Shown here: one piece after another, positions 12,171 to 22,794 of the stretch
Numbering within the stretch: position 1 is the stretch's first letter
How the letters are laid out: every line of letters begins with the position of its first letter
Source: Siphonodentalium dalli
Lineage: Eukaryota; Mollusca; Scaphopoda; Gadilida; Siphonodentaliidae
Assembly (NCBI GenBank): GCA_032622095.1
Contig: CP136065.1
Span: forward strand, 38,660,732-38,724,731
Reading direction: 5' to 3'
DNA length: 64,000 nt
Translations under genes and position numbers: made by a program
The notes under the pieces: model-generated
Told to the model about the DNA's origin: nothing
The model's input: the letters and a program-made list of their open reading frames with translations, nothing else
Databases searched by the model: none

Positions 12171-12950
12171 AAAAATTGAATAAAATCAACAAATTTGTAA
12201 ATTTAAAAACAATTCAAACGTTGTTGTATTCCATGTCCCAGCCCGGACATATACACCAAATTTCAATAATATTCATTGAGAAACAACGGACCAAACGCTA
12301 TATAACACCCGTATACATCTTTTATTCCGAATCGGACTCGGGTACATGTTATAGTAGGTACCGAATTGACACACGTCGACTGGGCGAGTTGGCCATGGGG
12401 CGATTAGGCCGATTCCGGCACATTCTATAATTTACCGTATGTATCCGTTTACGCGTAGTTTACTTTAGAAAGTTCCGCAATTAATACCGTAAATAGAGCG
12501 ACCTTATTTGACAGAGAATGCCTCTGTTATTGATTATCAAGTTGCTGTACATTAAAAACGACAAATTCACATGCTCGTTCAAGCGCAGTAGTCTATTTTC
12601 CCCATGTTAAAGGACATCCACAAATACTAAATAACGCTAACCTACTGCCGAATGTTTGACACGACAACTGTTAACATATTTGGGCTGAATTCATCGGACG
12701 CGGTATTATTCCTCAAAATAAACAACAAAACCATCGTTACTTGGAAATGTAGTTTGGGCTAACATTTACATAAATCCTCCAGATCAATTATCCGACACAC
12801 ACGTCAGATGAAAAAGTCACATGAAGTAACCGGCCAAATTGGCCGAAATGATGAGTATCAGAGCATGTTCTGATCAAACTAGAGCAGTGCCTGCAATGGC
12901 TGCAGCCGGTTCATTGGTTGGCTTGTACAAATGACTGGGGTAATATTGTA
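12171..12950. other. No gene seen
   Basis: AT-rich sequence lacking obvious repeats. The frame at 12110-12430 starts inside the duplicated block and has no recognisable domain. Confidence 0.4.
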
Positions 12951-13531
12951 CAAGAAAACTAAGATGCATGCATCAGGTCGGCCGTGAACTATCTACCATA
13001 GAATTGTTGTAGCTATCGATTATACATTTTTGAAACACCTGTCTGTATGTATGTATGTATGTGTGTATGCGTGAATGCATGTGTGTATGTGTTATAGACT
13101 CTAACACTGCTCGAATTTGGTATTTAACGTGTCAACTTGACCTCGCTCATAGGCATGTTTCTGGACCTTGACCGATCCGACTAAAAATTTGTGTGTAGGA
13201 CTAATTCGATCCCGGGAGCAATATGGACGGGTCCAATTTCACGTGGGACCATGTTCTCGAACGTGCTGATATAGGCATGTTTCTGGACCAATTGAACAAT
13301 AGTTTGGCCAGACGCTGTATATACTGGGTACTGTCCAGATGGAGGCGATCACAAAAAAAATCCCTAACTAGCCCGAACGAAGTCGAGTACATCAGCTAGT
13401 TTAATATATATTTTGGACATTTGTCTGTCTGTTTGTCTGTTAGCTATGGCCGGGAAAACTGCCGGACAGATTTGACGAAATTTGATACCTAGGGGAAATT
13501 ATTTCCAGGGAGTATTTTGGACGGGTCAAAT
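12951..13531 (+). mobile_element. Second copy of the 9376-9955 segment (Helitron copy 2)
   Basis: It is aligned base for base with 9376-9955 at an offset of 3575-3576 with only a handful of differences (about 99%). It includes the Helitron (13016-13399) and the first 130 bp of the next Helitron, and stops at GGGTCAAAT. Different sequence, with its own CAGACAGACAG tract, follows. Because unrelated flank is shared, this is a segmental duplication rather than independent insertion. Confidence 0.8.
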
Positions 13532-13893
13532 ACAGACAGACAGACAAACGACGAGTGGTCAACCCGGACGTCGACACTATGTGTACCATACTACGGTATG
13601 GGCACACATAAAAATACTTCAACGACGACGATATTGTTATCTTCATTTAGGTCGGTTTGCAACAACCAACATACCCATTATTGAATTGTTTTTTTAAATA
13701 TTGAAATCATATATATATACCCTTTTTCCTCGATTCATTCAAAATAGCCAAACATCACGTATTAAGTGACAACTTTAGATACAATAACAGTACTTCTACT
13801 TAACAGCATCAGTTTGACCTACCAGCTCGACATTGCTTTACATTGATCTATAGATTGCTGCAGTTCAACTACACATATGTACAGCCGTTATCG

Positions 13894-14197
13894 ATTTATT
13901 TATTTATTTGTGTTTAATGTCGCTTTTAGCAACTAAGGCAATATCACGACATTGCCAGTGTTAGTGGTAGAGTAAATCCGCACACTTACGGCTAATCTAA
14001 CAGTGATTTCAATGGCTGATAAATGTGCGGCAAACCATCGGCCATCGGCGAGTGAGTGGCAACTCCACCACCGATTTCGAGTTACAAAGTCCACGATGTA
14101 AACACGTGGATTTGAACCCTTATCATTAACCCTAGATGGCGAAACGGCTTGGAGTTGTAACCCTAACCGATTGAGCACCGAGACCCCCTGCTGGACA
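13894..14197 (-). mobile_element. tRNA-derived SINE, copy 1
   Basis: On the minus strand it begins with a tRNA-like head: box A region GTGCTCAATCGGTTAGGG at about 14163-14180 and box B GGGTTCAAATCC at 14108-14119. The body follows with CGCCGATGGCCGATGG, and the tail reads GCGACATTAAACACAAATA with (AAATA)n. Direct TTATCG at 13888-13893 and 14198-14203 is the likely target duplication. The tail resembles bivalve SINE tails (RUDI/V-SINE style), from memory. Confidence 0.75.
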
Positions 14198-14293
14198 TTA
14201 TCGGCGATTTGATTTATACATATCGCGAATCGCGGCCCCGCGATCCATGATGTCCCAGTCCATGCTATATTTCATTATTCAGCTAGCCAACGC

Positions 14294-14790
14294 CTGGTTC
14301 ACTGGTCCTGCTAATGTTCTGTGATGCTGGTGGGTCCTACTAATTTAGCTGTGATGCTGGTGGGGCAAAATGATGCTGTTAAGGCAAAATGCCGTTAGTT
14401 TTTCATAAGTTATATGACAACTTGTGAAAAACTAGCGGTACTTTTCCTTAACAGCATGTGTTTGGCGGTGGTTTGGGTTTTGCGATCGGTTTAACAAAAA
14501 AGCCAGAGTCCGCATAAACATATTTAAAAATAGTTTAATAATGGCTGTACTTTTGAATGTTTTATGCACATAATACATTATCCAAAAGGTCGCGTGAATC
14601 ACAACTTGAGAAAAATAAAATAAAAAAATACATATTCTTAACTGCAACGATTTGCCCCACAAGCAATTAATTGTCATAACTTGCGAAAAACTAACGGTAG
14701 TTTTCATTAACAACATCATTTTGCCCGACCAGCATCATAGCTAAATCAGCAGGACCCACCAAACGTCATAGTAAATTAGCACCACCACTT
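14294..14790. mobile_element. TIR element with a nested end hairpin
   Basis: About 130 bases at the left (GTGATGCTGGTGGGTCCT...) are inverted at the right end (about 14660-14790) at roughly 80% identity. The left end also holds its own hairpin, 14373-14457, with 38-bp arms around CCGTTAGTTTTTC. Fragments occur at about 13790-13830 and 41950-42060. No coding sequence is present. The frame 14432-14719 is a shadow. Confidence 0.65.
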
Positions 14791-14847
14791 AAACAGGGGT
14801 ATGGCCATCGAAATTATAATATATACACTGAGATGGTTGAGTCTTAA

Positions 14848-15120
14848 TTTTCTGGTATGGCGCGTTCATGACTGGAGCTTCCTGAAATTTTGCGAAAACC
14901 CTGTGCCAATGCATTCTCTTATATATGCGAGTCGCCCATAGGGCGCCTCGCATATATAAGAGAATGCATTGGCCTAACAATATTTACCTTGATCTTGTAA
15001 GCCAGTGCATTCTTTTATATATTCGAGGCTCCCTATATGTACGGGATACTCGTATATATAAGAGAATGCAATGGCACAGGGTCCTAATACTACACCAGCG
15101 CTTCTCCCGTAATGAAAGGG
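14848..15120. mobile_element. TTAA-type MITE with two palindromic hairpins
   Basis: The right end reads ...GTAATGAAAGGG then TTAA (15121-15124). The left end is decayed but contains TTCATGACTGGAGCTTCC, the inverse of the right end. Hairpins lie at 14905-14973 and 15001-15075, with stems built on GCCAATGCATTCTCTTATA. It is the same family as 24615-24880 and 27109-27306. TTAA targets and CCCT-like ends fit piggyBac- or Kolobok-type MITEs. Confidence 0.65.
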
Positions 15121-15710
15121 TTAATATCAGCAGACGACAGATAGCGAATCACCGTGTGGATTCCCATGCATAACGTCGTACGAATATTCAGATAATAACT
15201 GCGAACATTCTCCTATATATGTTATATTTGTTGATCTTGGCCGTATTTGAAGATGCTGGGTATAGTCGCTGTACAATTTTTTCTGCGCATGTATCACTCG
15301 CTGACAACAGGTGAAGGTTGAGCTACAGGAGATAGGGGTAAATAATGGCGAATATCATTGCACCCCAGGCTCAGACCGGGGAACTTTCTTTCCTACCGGA
15401 AAGATATATAATTATGCTCCCACAATAATTTTGTTCCATATTTTGACAATAAATTATTTTTAATAGCTATATTATATCGTCATTCATATAGTTTGCGTCA
15501 AAGATATTTTCAGCCGATCTGATAAAAAAAATCAATTATTGGAATAATCTTGAATGTTGATGGAGTATTACACGACGTAAGCATTATATATTGTGTAATA
15601 ATAATTCCACAAGTCAGAATAGCATGTCTTAATTGTTATTTATTCAGTGAACCACCTGTTCACAATTATTTACATATTTTCATTATTTGGTGCTCCGAAA
15701 CGTGAACTAC

Positions 15711-15900
15711 TATATGTGACCCGCCATATCAAATCCAGTCGTAAGTCGGGATTGTTTTTACCCTGTGCCAATGCATTCTCTTATTTATGCGAGTCGACCA
15801 TATGTCGCCTCGCATATATAAGAGAATGCATTGGCCTAACTATTTTTTACAATTTTAATAATTTGTTCTTGTATTCTTTAACAATTTTATAATTTCACCC
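15711..15900 (+). mobile_element. Hairpin element, second subfamily
   Basis: It contains the hairpin 15767-15835 (stem GCCAATGCATTCTCTTATT, loop-proximal CGACCATATGTCG). The left flank TGTGACCCGCCATATC and following AAATCCAGTCGTAAGTC are repeated in inverse orientation at 18360-18395. The flanks differ from the TTAA subfamily while the hairpin is the same. Confidence 0.6.
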
Positions 15901-16130
15901 ATACAGAGCCACAGACAAACATGAGCAGACGACACTCTTCTATTTGCTTCTATATATATGTGGGGCTCCCTGCAGGGTAATTGATGTTTTTTTATTTTAT
16001 GTTTTATTGTTATTATAAAGCCATGCCGCATTTTACGTAGGATCTGGACACTGGAATGTTTACGATATGATAAGTGTCTATTAGTATTAACAGTGCAAGT
16101 CTTCGCATATATGCAATCTTTATATGAATA

Positions 16131-16704
16131 TCTATTATATATTTTGGAAGATCTGTGTGTCTGTGTGTCTGTCTGTAATCGATGGACTAACTTGGTATGT
16201 GTGGGTATCTTCGACCGGGGAGTGACATCGGCCTATTAATTTGCCCGTGCGACCTTGACCTTGAAATCGGGTCATTTCAAGGTCAAACGCACGAATATCA
16301 CGGGATTTCGATGAAACTTGGTATGTGTGGGTACTTTCGTATGGGGAGTCTCATAAGCATATGCATTTGCCCGTGCGACGTGACATTGACCTTGGAATCG
16401 GGTCAATTCAAGGTCAAATCGCCAATTTTGATGGGATTTCGACGAAATTTTATACATAGGGTTACGTTTGTCCAATGAGTGCTTTTGACGGGTCAAATCG
16501 TGACCCCGACCTGACCTTGACCTTCAAAATGATCAATTCAAGGTCAAATCGGGTAAAACCGGATGGATATCCAACGGGTACTTTTGTCGGGTACTTTTGT
16601 CTGGGCAGTGTTTTGGACGGGTCAAATCGTGACCCCACTTGACCTTGACCTTCAAAATGGACAATTCAAGGTCAAAGTCCGGACGAAGTCGGGTCACCTT
16701 CTAG
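16131..16704 (+). mobile_element. Non-autonomous Helitron with complete ends
   Basis: It begins TCTATTATATATTTTGG after A and contains CTGTGTGTCTGTCTG. It ends with the hairpin GTCCGGACGAAGTCGGG, ten bases, then CTAG and T. Internal units of about 125 bp with GGTCAATTCAAGGTCAA repeat four times. It is the best-preserved Helitron ends in the window. The frames 16197-16478 and 16272-16496 are repeat translations. Confidence 0.7.
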
Positions 16705-16869
16705 TATAATATAATTTGACTATTCCGGTAACGAAAAAAAGAGAAACACGAGCACATGTTTATATAGATAACTGACCGTAAAACCGAAATAATATACGAT
16801 AATTTATTTATACATCGTGGTAGAATATACTTATTAATATATCAAAGTCTTCATCTGTGATTTATTTTA

Positions 16870-17240
16870 CAGTGAACGCTCTTTATTTAGTTATGGTAAA
16901 GGAAAATTGGGACTCGACTTAGAACAGTTGTCATAGTGATTATTTACTGTTTACACCAATACACGTAAATACATGCACACGAACTTGCGATATACATGCT
17001 TTATATATCCGTCAAAGTCGTAGCAATTTCCGGTTTATTAAACTCTTTTTATTCGCACCATATAAGGAATACTCTTAACATGGAACGCTCTTTATTGAGT
17101 CATAGTGAAGGAAAATTAGGACTTGAGTTTCATCGTGAATACTTTACTAAATTATTCATCAATATACTCCCCACTTTAACTGCAATGGTATGTATTCGTA
17201 ACCATGACTGACTCGTCAAATGAAACGCTCTTTATTTGGT
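16870..17240 (+). repeat. Diverged direct repeats around AACGCTCTTTATT
   Basis: GAACGCTCTTTATT followed by a similar stretch (TAGTGAAGGAAAATTAGGAC) occurs at about 16874 and 17083, and a shorter match at 17221. The two long copies share about 55 bp at roughly 80%. They lie just downstream of the THAP remnant. Confidence 0.5.
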
Positions 17241-17255
17241 ATATGTATTGGCTTT

Positions 17256-17654
17256 TTAGCGATAGGTTCGATTGGATATACTCACGACTGGAAGCTCCGG
17301 CAAATTTATATTCTTTACGGGAGTTGACGTTTTTCTTGGGATGGCATTCTCGTCGGTGGTCCATTTGTTTAACGTGGGGGTTGCATTTCCTCTGAGTTGT
17401 CGTCGGTAGCCACTGTTCGGGCCAAGTGTATTCGCGTTGTGCTCAAAACACATTTTTTCGAAGTGGACGGAACAAATTCAGGACTATTTCGTTGGCAACT
17501 ACTTCAATAGTTTCTGATTTTGAGTAACGGGTTTCCCACAGATATCCCACCAAATGTCACGTAAACGAACGTCGTTTGGAAATGCATGCAGGATTATACC
17601 TAATTGAGAGTCACTATACCGGCCACAGCCGAAAACACTGCATTTATTTGGCAT
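17256..17654 (-). pseudogene. THAP-domain zinc finger, broken
   Basis: From the ATG at 17654 the frame reads MPNKCSVFGC, then HAFPNDVRLRDIWW. After a gap it continues in the same frame with ICSVHFEKMCFEH and GNATPTL. These are the landmarks of a THAP domain (C-x4-C near the N-terminus, FP and W in the middle, C-x2-H, then a conserved P near the end), which binds DNA through one zinc ion. Three in-frame stops lie in about 40 bases between QNQKLLK and ICSVHF, so one protein cannot be read through as it stands. The tail after the domain is about 35 residues with no known domain. THAP domains occur in host regulators and in P-element-type transposases, so either origin is possible. Confidence is good for the domain, low for whether it is a host gene. 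Confidence 0.65.
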
Positions 17655-17790
17655 TGTCACGAATGAATTGTAAATACGGGACAATCGGGGCATATATATG
17701 GAAAATTAAAACAACATCGTGAACACGCACCCGAATAGAGTTCACATGTCGGCTCGTGTTTTTATAAGCTTTATTTTTGACACGAAAGTG

Positions 17791-18060
17791 TTAACTACCC
17801 CGCTTAATCGGCCTTCTATATTTCTTGTCAAAACAATAACTTTCCAAGCAGCATTTATGACAAATCACAAGTGAAGATAACTCACCGGGCGTTGAAAATT
17901 CACCACGTGTACACAATGTTATTGACATGCCATGCCCCGCAGTAATTCCATTACACTCACGCGCTCGATTCCGCATTTTCCATCGCCACTCATATGACGT
18001 CATATAGGTAGACACAATTAACTCCGACTCCGATTCCGTGTTTTTAATTAGTTTACTCAT
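17791..18060 (-). CDS. Small unidentified ORF upstream of the THAP remnant
   Basis: It has 89 codons, beginning MSKLIKNTESESELIVS, with three Cys in CHKCCLESYC near the C-terminus and a basic end. I do not recognise it. An AATAAA lies about 30 bases past the stop (about 17770). Two TGACGTCA sites flank its 5' part (17995-18002 inside, 18062-18069 just upstream of the ATG). It could be an exon of the same transcript as the THAP segment or chance. Confidence 0.2.
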   Translation of the reverse strand: MSKLIKNTESESELIVSTYMTSYEWRWKMRNRARECNGITAGHGMSITLCTRGEFSTPGELSSLVICHKCCLESYCFDKKYRRPIKRGS

Positions 18061-18061
18061 T

Positions 18062-18069
18062 TGACGTCA
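18062..18069. promoter_or_regulatory. CRE-like TGACGTCA, paired with 17995-18002
   Basis: Two full consensus cAMP-response elements occur 67 bp apart, each embedded in a larger TATGACGTCATA-like palindrome. CRE pairs are bound by CREB/ATF-type bZIP proteins. They sit at the 5' end of the small minus-strand frame. Functional relevance is unproven. Confidence 0.3.
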
Positions 18070-18239
18070 TATGAGGATTTGCGACGGAGATAGCCGACAA
18101 CCGGTAGGGGTATTATTTATTTATTTCTAGGCTTATTTATTACGCGATTGTTATGGGACTTGGATCATTGTGATCACAATAGGGGTGGCTTTCCGATAGT
18201 GTTTTGTTGTTTCATCAGGATAGCAATCCTTTAAGAAAC

Positions 18240-18395
18240 ATTTATTAAAAAAAATTTATAACAAATTGTTAGGCCAATGCATTCTCTTATATATGCGATG
18301 CGACCTATGGTCGTCTCGCATATATAAGAGAATGCATTGGTACAGGGTAAAAAAATCCCGACTTACGACTGGATTTGATATGGCGGGTCACATAT
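18240..18395 (-). mobile_element. Hairpin element, second subfamily, inverse copy
   Basis: The hairpin 18274-18340 has the same stem as the other family members, with loop-proximal GCGACCTATGGTCGT. The flanks match 15711-15900 in inverse orientation (GGTACAGGGTAAAAAAATCC, then TATGGCGGGTCACATA). Confidence 0.6.
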
Positions 18396-18611
18396 CACAA
18401 GGCTCGTATTTACCGGTTAGGTTTATTTTAGGCCCACTTAATTTTCGAACCTCCAGATAACATTTTATAAAATATGTCATATTATATACCATTTGAAAGA
18501 GGAAGCTCCAAACCATTGCATTTTCAACTTATTCGATGTAATACACTGTGAACATGTTTTTGTTGAGATATTGACGTCTGTTCTCTGCTAAAGTTTCTGC
18601 ACAAAGTCGAT

Positions 18612-18676
18612 TTTTGTCAATGGAAGGAGAATAACTATACCTATTTAGATAGAGTTATTCCCCTTCCATTGAAAAT
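18612..18676. repeat. Imperfect hairpin
   Basis: TTTTGTCAATGGAAGG...AATAACTATACCTAT is followed by ATAGAGTTATTCCCCTTCC and CATTGAAAAT. The arms are about 28 bp around a short loop. The phrase GGGGAATAA is shared with the flank of the palindrome at 11533. Confidence 0.7.
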
Positions 18677-19514
18677 GAACTAGTTTGTATTATGTTGCAT
18701 TCTGGGAGCCATAACGGGGAAAATGATTTTTATGATTTCAGCTATTTTCTCTTGGGCACCTTCTGTGACACAGACGTTCCAAATGGTGATGAATTATAGT
18801 ATTGTAATAATATTTTATGTCATACAATGTAGATTGTTATTAAACCGTATATCAAGACACTATAAAAAAAAAGAATAGGTGACTCGAAATTTAAGTGGGC
18901 CTCCGGATAGTTTATTTGGTAGCGGATGAACGCACAATGTACCTTCCCTAGCAATAACGACACACATTGTAACACAAGCGATCAATCTATGTTCGGGATC
19001 AAATCTCATGATTGGATAATCCTGTGCCGCGACGTTGTCAATCGGATCAACGACCACAGATAGCTTCGCATTGAGCTCCCCCGGTATTAACTACCAGGAC
19101 TATATATAACCCAGCTGGTGAATACTAGCCATGGTGTAAGTAAATCAATTTGTCATAAATTGCATGGGTCATATTTGTTGCTGACGTGTCCGTCTGTATG
19201 ATCGTATTGATATTGGAAAATTACGCCTAAATATCTACCTACTACATAACACATTGAGAGTGCAATATTTATCGTGATCACCATTTCTAGCTTCTGTAGC
19301 TCGACGATGACCGGTTACTAGGGGCTGCGACATACAGTTGATGTTCCACTACTATGAGTCTATGGCATCCTTGATAGTCCACTTTGTCTTCCTCAAATTC
19401 ACGTATAAGAGCTCCGCTAGTTAGATTTGTCCTTGAAAAGCAACCGGCGGAGATTATTTGCATCGTATGTGCACTTTCAAACCATGTGTTGGACTGTAAA
19501 TGTCCATCATTTCG

Positions 19515-19947
19515 GTATGCAAGCCTGCAAATATAGTGTATCTGTCATTTGCAGAATGAGGTCCCCAGAGGGTGACTTTAGTGACGCTAAACGTCACCAT
19601 ATTCACCCTCTGTGAACCTCATTCTGCTTATGCATCAAGTGCTATGTGAGACCTAGGATCAGATTGAAGTTCCCCAGTTGACGTTGGTGATGTTCACCCA
19701 TTAGTAACCCTAATTATGCAATGTATCTTCGGCAGTTAGGGGGTATCGAAACTACCCAGAAAGAACAAGTAGCTAAAACCAATGCTAATTTGAGAATAAA
19801 GATACTTCTCAAAAAATATGGCCTAAGCAGAATGAGGTCCCCAGAGGGTCAATTTGGCGATTATAGCCCGATGAGCGGGGTAGCATCACTAAATTCACCC
19901 TCCGTGAACCTCATTCTGCAAATGACAGACACACTATTTGCGGTCTA
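19515..19947. mobile_element. Small foldback element with two hairpin modules
   Basis: Two hairpins start and end with GCAGAATGAGGTCCCC or its complement: 19552-19627 and 19827-19919. The outer flanks are inverted relative to each other (GCAAATATAGTG...CTGTCATTTGC at the left, its complement at the right), making a foldback element about 430 bp long. The same module with the same flank lies in both arms of the large element (58105-58199, 61193-61287). The frames at 19427-19615 and 19721-19948 are shadows. Confidence 0.65.
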
Positions 19948-20029
19948 AGTTGGATACCTTTGGATACCTTTTGAATGACTATAATCTAACTAGGGGAGCT
20001 TGACATGTCCCTCAGGGGTGTTTACTTTC

Positions 20030-20235
20030 CTCGAACTATTGAACGCTCGGATTATCGAACCCTCGTATTATTGCACCCTCGGTCTGCTCCACTTTAGACT
20101 ATCCCTCAGACTATTTACATGTATCGAATACTTGGGAATATTGATTCCTTGGACTATTGAATCACCGGGCAATGGAACCCTCGAGTTATTGCATGAACCC
20201 TCTAGCTATTGAACTCTCGGACAAACGCGCTGTAT
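20030..20235 (+). repeat. Degenerate tandem repeat, unit like CTCGGACTATTGAACC
   Basis: About ten imperfect copies of a 16-20 bp unit (variants TATTGAACGCTCGGAT, TATCGAACCCTCGTAT, TATTGCACCCTCGG) lie in a row. The wording resembles CTTCGGACTACTGAACCCT at 58047-58085 inside the large foldback element, next to the same hairpin module, so both may come from one family. Confidence 0.6.
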
Positions 20236-20409
20236 CGAACCTTTGAATATCTAAACAAAAGTCTGTGTCCCCCATTTGCCACGTCCCTGTGTGCAGATTC
20301 TGACGATCGTGCGCATGGAAAAGATGGGACAATTCGATTGTTCACTGACTGAACAGTCATAGTTTTATATCAAACGACAGTATGCAACGGAAACAAGCAA
20401 CATAAATTA

Positions 20410-21330
20410 TCAACCCGTTGACGTGAAAGACATAGTCCTGCGATGGGGATCGTCTTTACAGCATATGAACATAGCCTTCAAACTTTTTTGGAACGCGGGA
20501 GACAGAAAACAGTAAATCACTGGATTAACACAACTGTTCATAACGTAGAGGTAGCCACTGATTTCGAACGAAACGGTACACCAAGGTAGGTCCTGCCATG
20601 AACATATCACAGAGAGTATTAAGCGCGGGATACAGAAGCACCCAAACAGGATCAGAATCAGGTACACCATCCTCGAAAGCTTTGCTTTGCTTTTCTTGCA
20701 AGTTCGCATTTCTTTGATTGTTCTCGAAAGTTCTCGAAGCTTCGAAACATCGAAGAGAAGTATAACGATGAATGGAACAATGAATGTGAGCATATAAGTA
20801 CAGAAAGCATGAACTGTTGCCATATGTTCAACGTGATGAGTATAAATGTATATAATGGTTATAGCAACACTTAAAACTCCACACATCAACCATGTCAAAG
20901 CGCATATCACTATTGTCTTTGCCGTCGTGAGCCAAATTTTGGCTTTGAGTGGGTGAACTATTATGTAGTACCGTAAAACCGATAAGACCACGAGATGCCA
21001 GGCTGAAGCGGCCGCTACTATGTTGTTGACAGTAACCAGAACATAAAACACGTCTTCACTGATCATATTGTTATATCCAATGAACATCTGAGTCGTGTCC
21101 TCTAGAAGAACGAATAATATAACATATAACATATCAGAAATAGAGAGACTGCACAACACGACGAACGTAGGTGAATGAAGTTTCCGCACCATGAATACTC
21201 GAGAAACAACGAGAGAGTTCATTATCACGGCGAACGTCAGAATAAAAAACCAAGTGGCGACCCGAGTTATCTGAATAGGATCGCTAATTTCGTAGCCCGA
21301 ACCGTTTTCGGATGAGTTATTGCCCTCCAT
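20410..21330 (-). CDS. Rhodopsin-class (class A) G protein-coupled receptor, single exon
   Basis: This is a 306-residue intact frame. It predicts an extracellular N-terminus with possible N-glycosylation (N4/N5, N9) and seven membrane segments (about 24-46, 55-76, 94-122, 137-160, 175-193, 221-243, 255-276). Class A landmarks are N38 in TM1, D66 in LSISD of TM2, W147 in TM4, P186 in TM5, P235 in TM6 and NPVIY (269-273) in TM7, then helix 8 with a CC pair (290-291) that could be palmitoylated. Unusual points: the DRY motif is LRY (119-121), the TM6 position normally W reads C233 (FCIP), and the usual TM3 cysteine is missing although ECL2 has C177. It resembles the peptide-receptor-like, intronless, lineage-expanded GPCRs of lophotrochozoans; the ligand is unknown. 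The start M1 gives a full N-terminus, and the tandem array begins 25 bp upstream. Confidence 0.92.
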   Translation of the reverse strand: MEGNNSSENGSGYEISDPIQITRVATWFFILTFAVIMNSLVVSRVFMVRKLHSPTFVVLCSLSISDMLYVILFVLLEDTTQMFIGYNNMISEDVFYVLVTVNNIVAAASAWHLVVLSVLRYYIIVHPLKAKIWLTTAKTIVICALTWLMCGVLSVAITIIYIYTHHVEHMATVHAFCTYMLTFIVPFIVILLFDVSKLRELSRTIKEMRTCKKSKAKLSRMVYLILILFGCFCIPRLILSVICSWQDLPWCTVSFEISGYLYVMNSCVNPVIYCFLSPAFQKSLKAMFICCKDDPHRRTMSFTSTG

Positions 21331-21354
21331 TGTTTAAAGTTGCTTTCTCTCCAG

Positions 21355-21985
21355 AGTTCTTGAACCTATCAGAATTCCAAATAGTTCATTATACGCGCAT
21401 GCAATAATTCACTTTAACCAGAAGTGGGTAACATGATAAACCAATTCCGTCGAACAACTGCAACAAACGTTCCTTGTACTGGAGTTCTTGAATCTATCAC
21501 AATTCCATATACATATAGTTCAGTTTACGCGATGTCAACGTTAACCATAAGTGGGTAACATGATAAACCAATTTCGTCGAACAACTGTAACGAACGTCCC
21601 TTGTGCTGGGGTTCTCGAACCTATCACAAATCCATATACATGTAGTTCAGTTTACGCGCATGCGATTGTCCACGTTAACCAGAAGTGGGTAACATGGTGA
21701 ACCGATTTCGTCGAACAATTGCAACAAGCGATCCTTGTGAATGTGGATATCTGATATCTCATGAACCAACATGAAGCACATGCAGTATACTGTTAATAAG
21801 AAATGGGAATAAATTATAGTCAGCCAATTTCATCGAACGACTACAAAAGGTTTCGTATTGCGTGTGATCGCTCGTACTTCTCGAACTCACTTGAAGTGGC
21901 TATGGCTCCGACAAGCTTTAACCACAGATATAGCGTAGGCGATCAATGAACTTCGTCGAACGAACTGAAGCACAATCTCACCATA
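21355..21985. repeat. Five-unit tandem array (about 127 bp) upstream of the GPCR
   Basis: Units begin at about 21355, 21482, 21609, 21736 and 21866. The first three are well conserved (GTTCTTGAACCTATCAC, then AGTGGGTAACATGATAAACC) and the last two are decayed. All five keep a version of TTCGTCGAACAACTG (near 21448, 21577, 21707, 21830 and 21951). The array begins 25 bp upstream of the GPCR ATG, so it occupies its 5' UTR and/or promoter. Confidence 0.8.
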
Positions 21986-22794
21986 CCGCTCGCTCATCCA
22001 CCTGGACGACTAGCCATCTTCAATTTGATGCATTCGTGTCAGCGTCTGATAACAAGTATCGTTATATCCTTGTACGATATCATGTCCAGAACGAGTAAGC
22101 AATCAATCTCACACGAAAACGATAATAAAACAAAACAGCCAGATATTACTATAATATTATCCAGAAGCACTCATTGTAAGCACCTCTCAATCTTAATGAT
22201 GAAACCACTCCCTTGTTGCTTTATCATTAACGTAGACATTAGGGATTTTATGCGCTTACGGCTGTTTGTCATAATTTCCGCATCCCATTTCAGTTTTTAG
22301 TGACTATCCATCTTTATTTTGGCTTTCTAATTGAATCCACACAGCAATTATCAGTTGTATATATGGCGTGTATGTCTATAATCCATGAAATATTCACGAG
22401 AATTTATAACTGTTCTATGTTACGTTCAGTCGTTTCGCCGTGATGAATTGGTGCTTCTTGAGTTGCGTTGTCCGCATTTAGCTTCGGGTCAGCACCTGGA
22501 ATAGAATAGAGTGTGTTCCATTAATTCTAAACAGCGCCATAATTATATCCCACAGCGATGTGAATTTCCGAACGCCTGCTTCGATAAACAGCCTGCGGCA
22601 TTGATCGAGAACTCCGAACATATTGTTAGTTAAAATTAATTAAACTATTTGAAAGAGATTGGTTGAAAAGTTAATGCAAAACACGGAACGTCACATGGAA
22701 CGCAACAAGGCCAACTGATTGCCATATCAGTCTCTAATAATACCACACAAATACATTTGACTGCAACCAAAAACATGGCTTCGTCTTGTAACAA

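Noticed and set aside
13933-14178. 81-codon minus frame
   Set aside because: Lies entirely within the SINE; no independent support.
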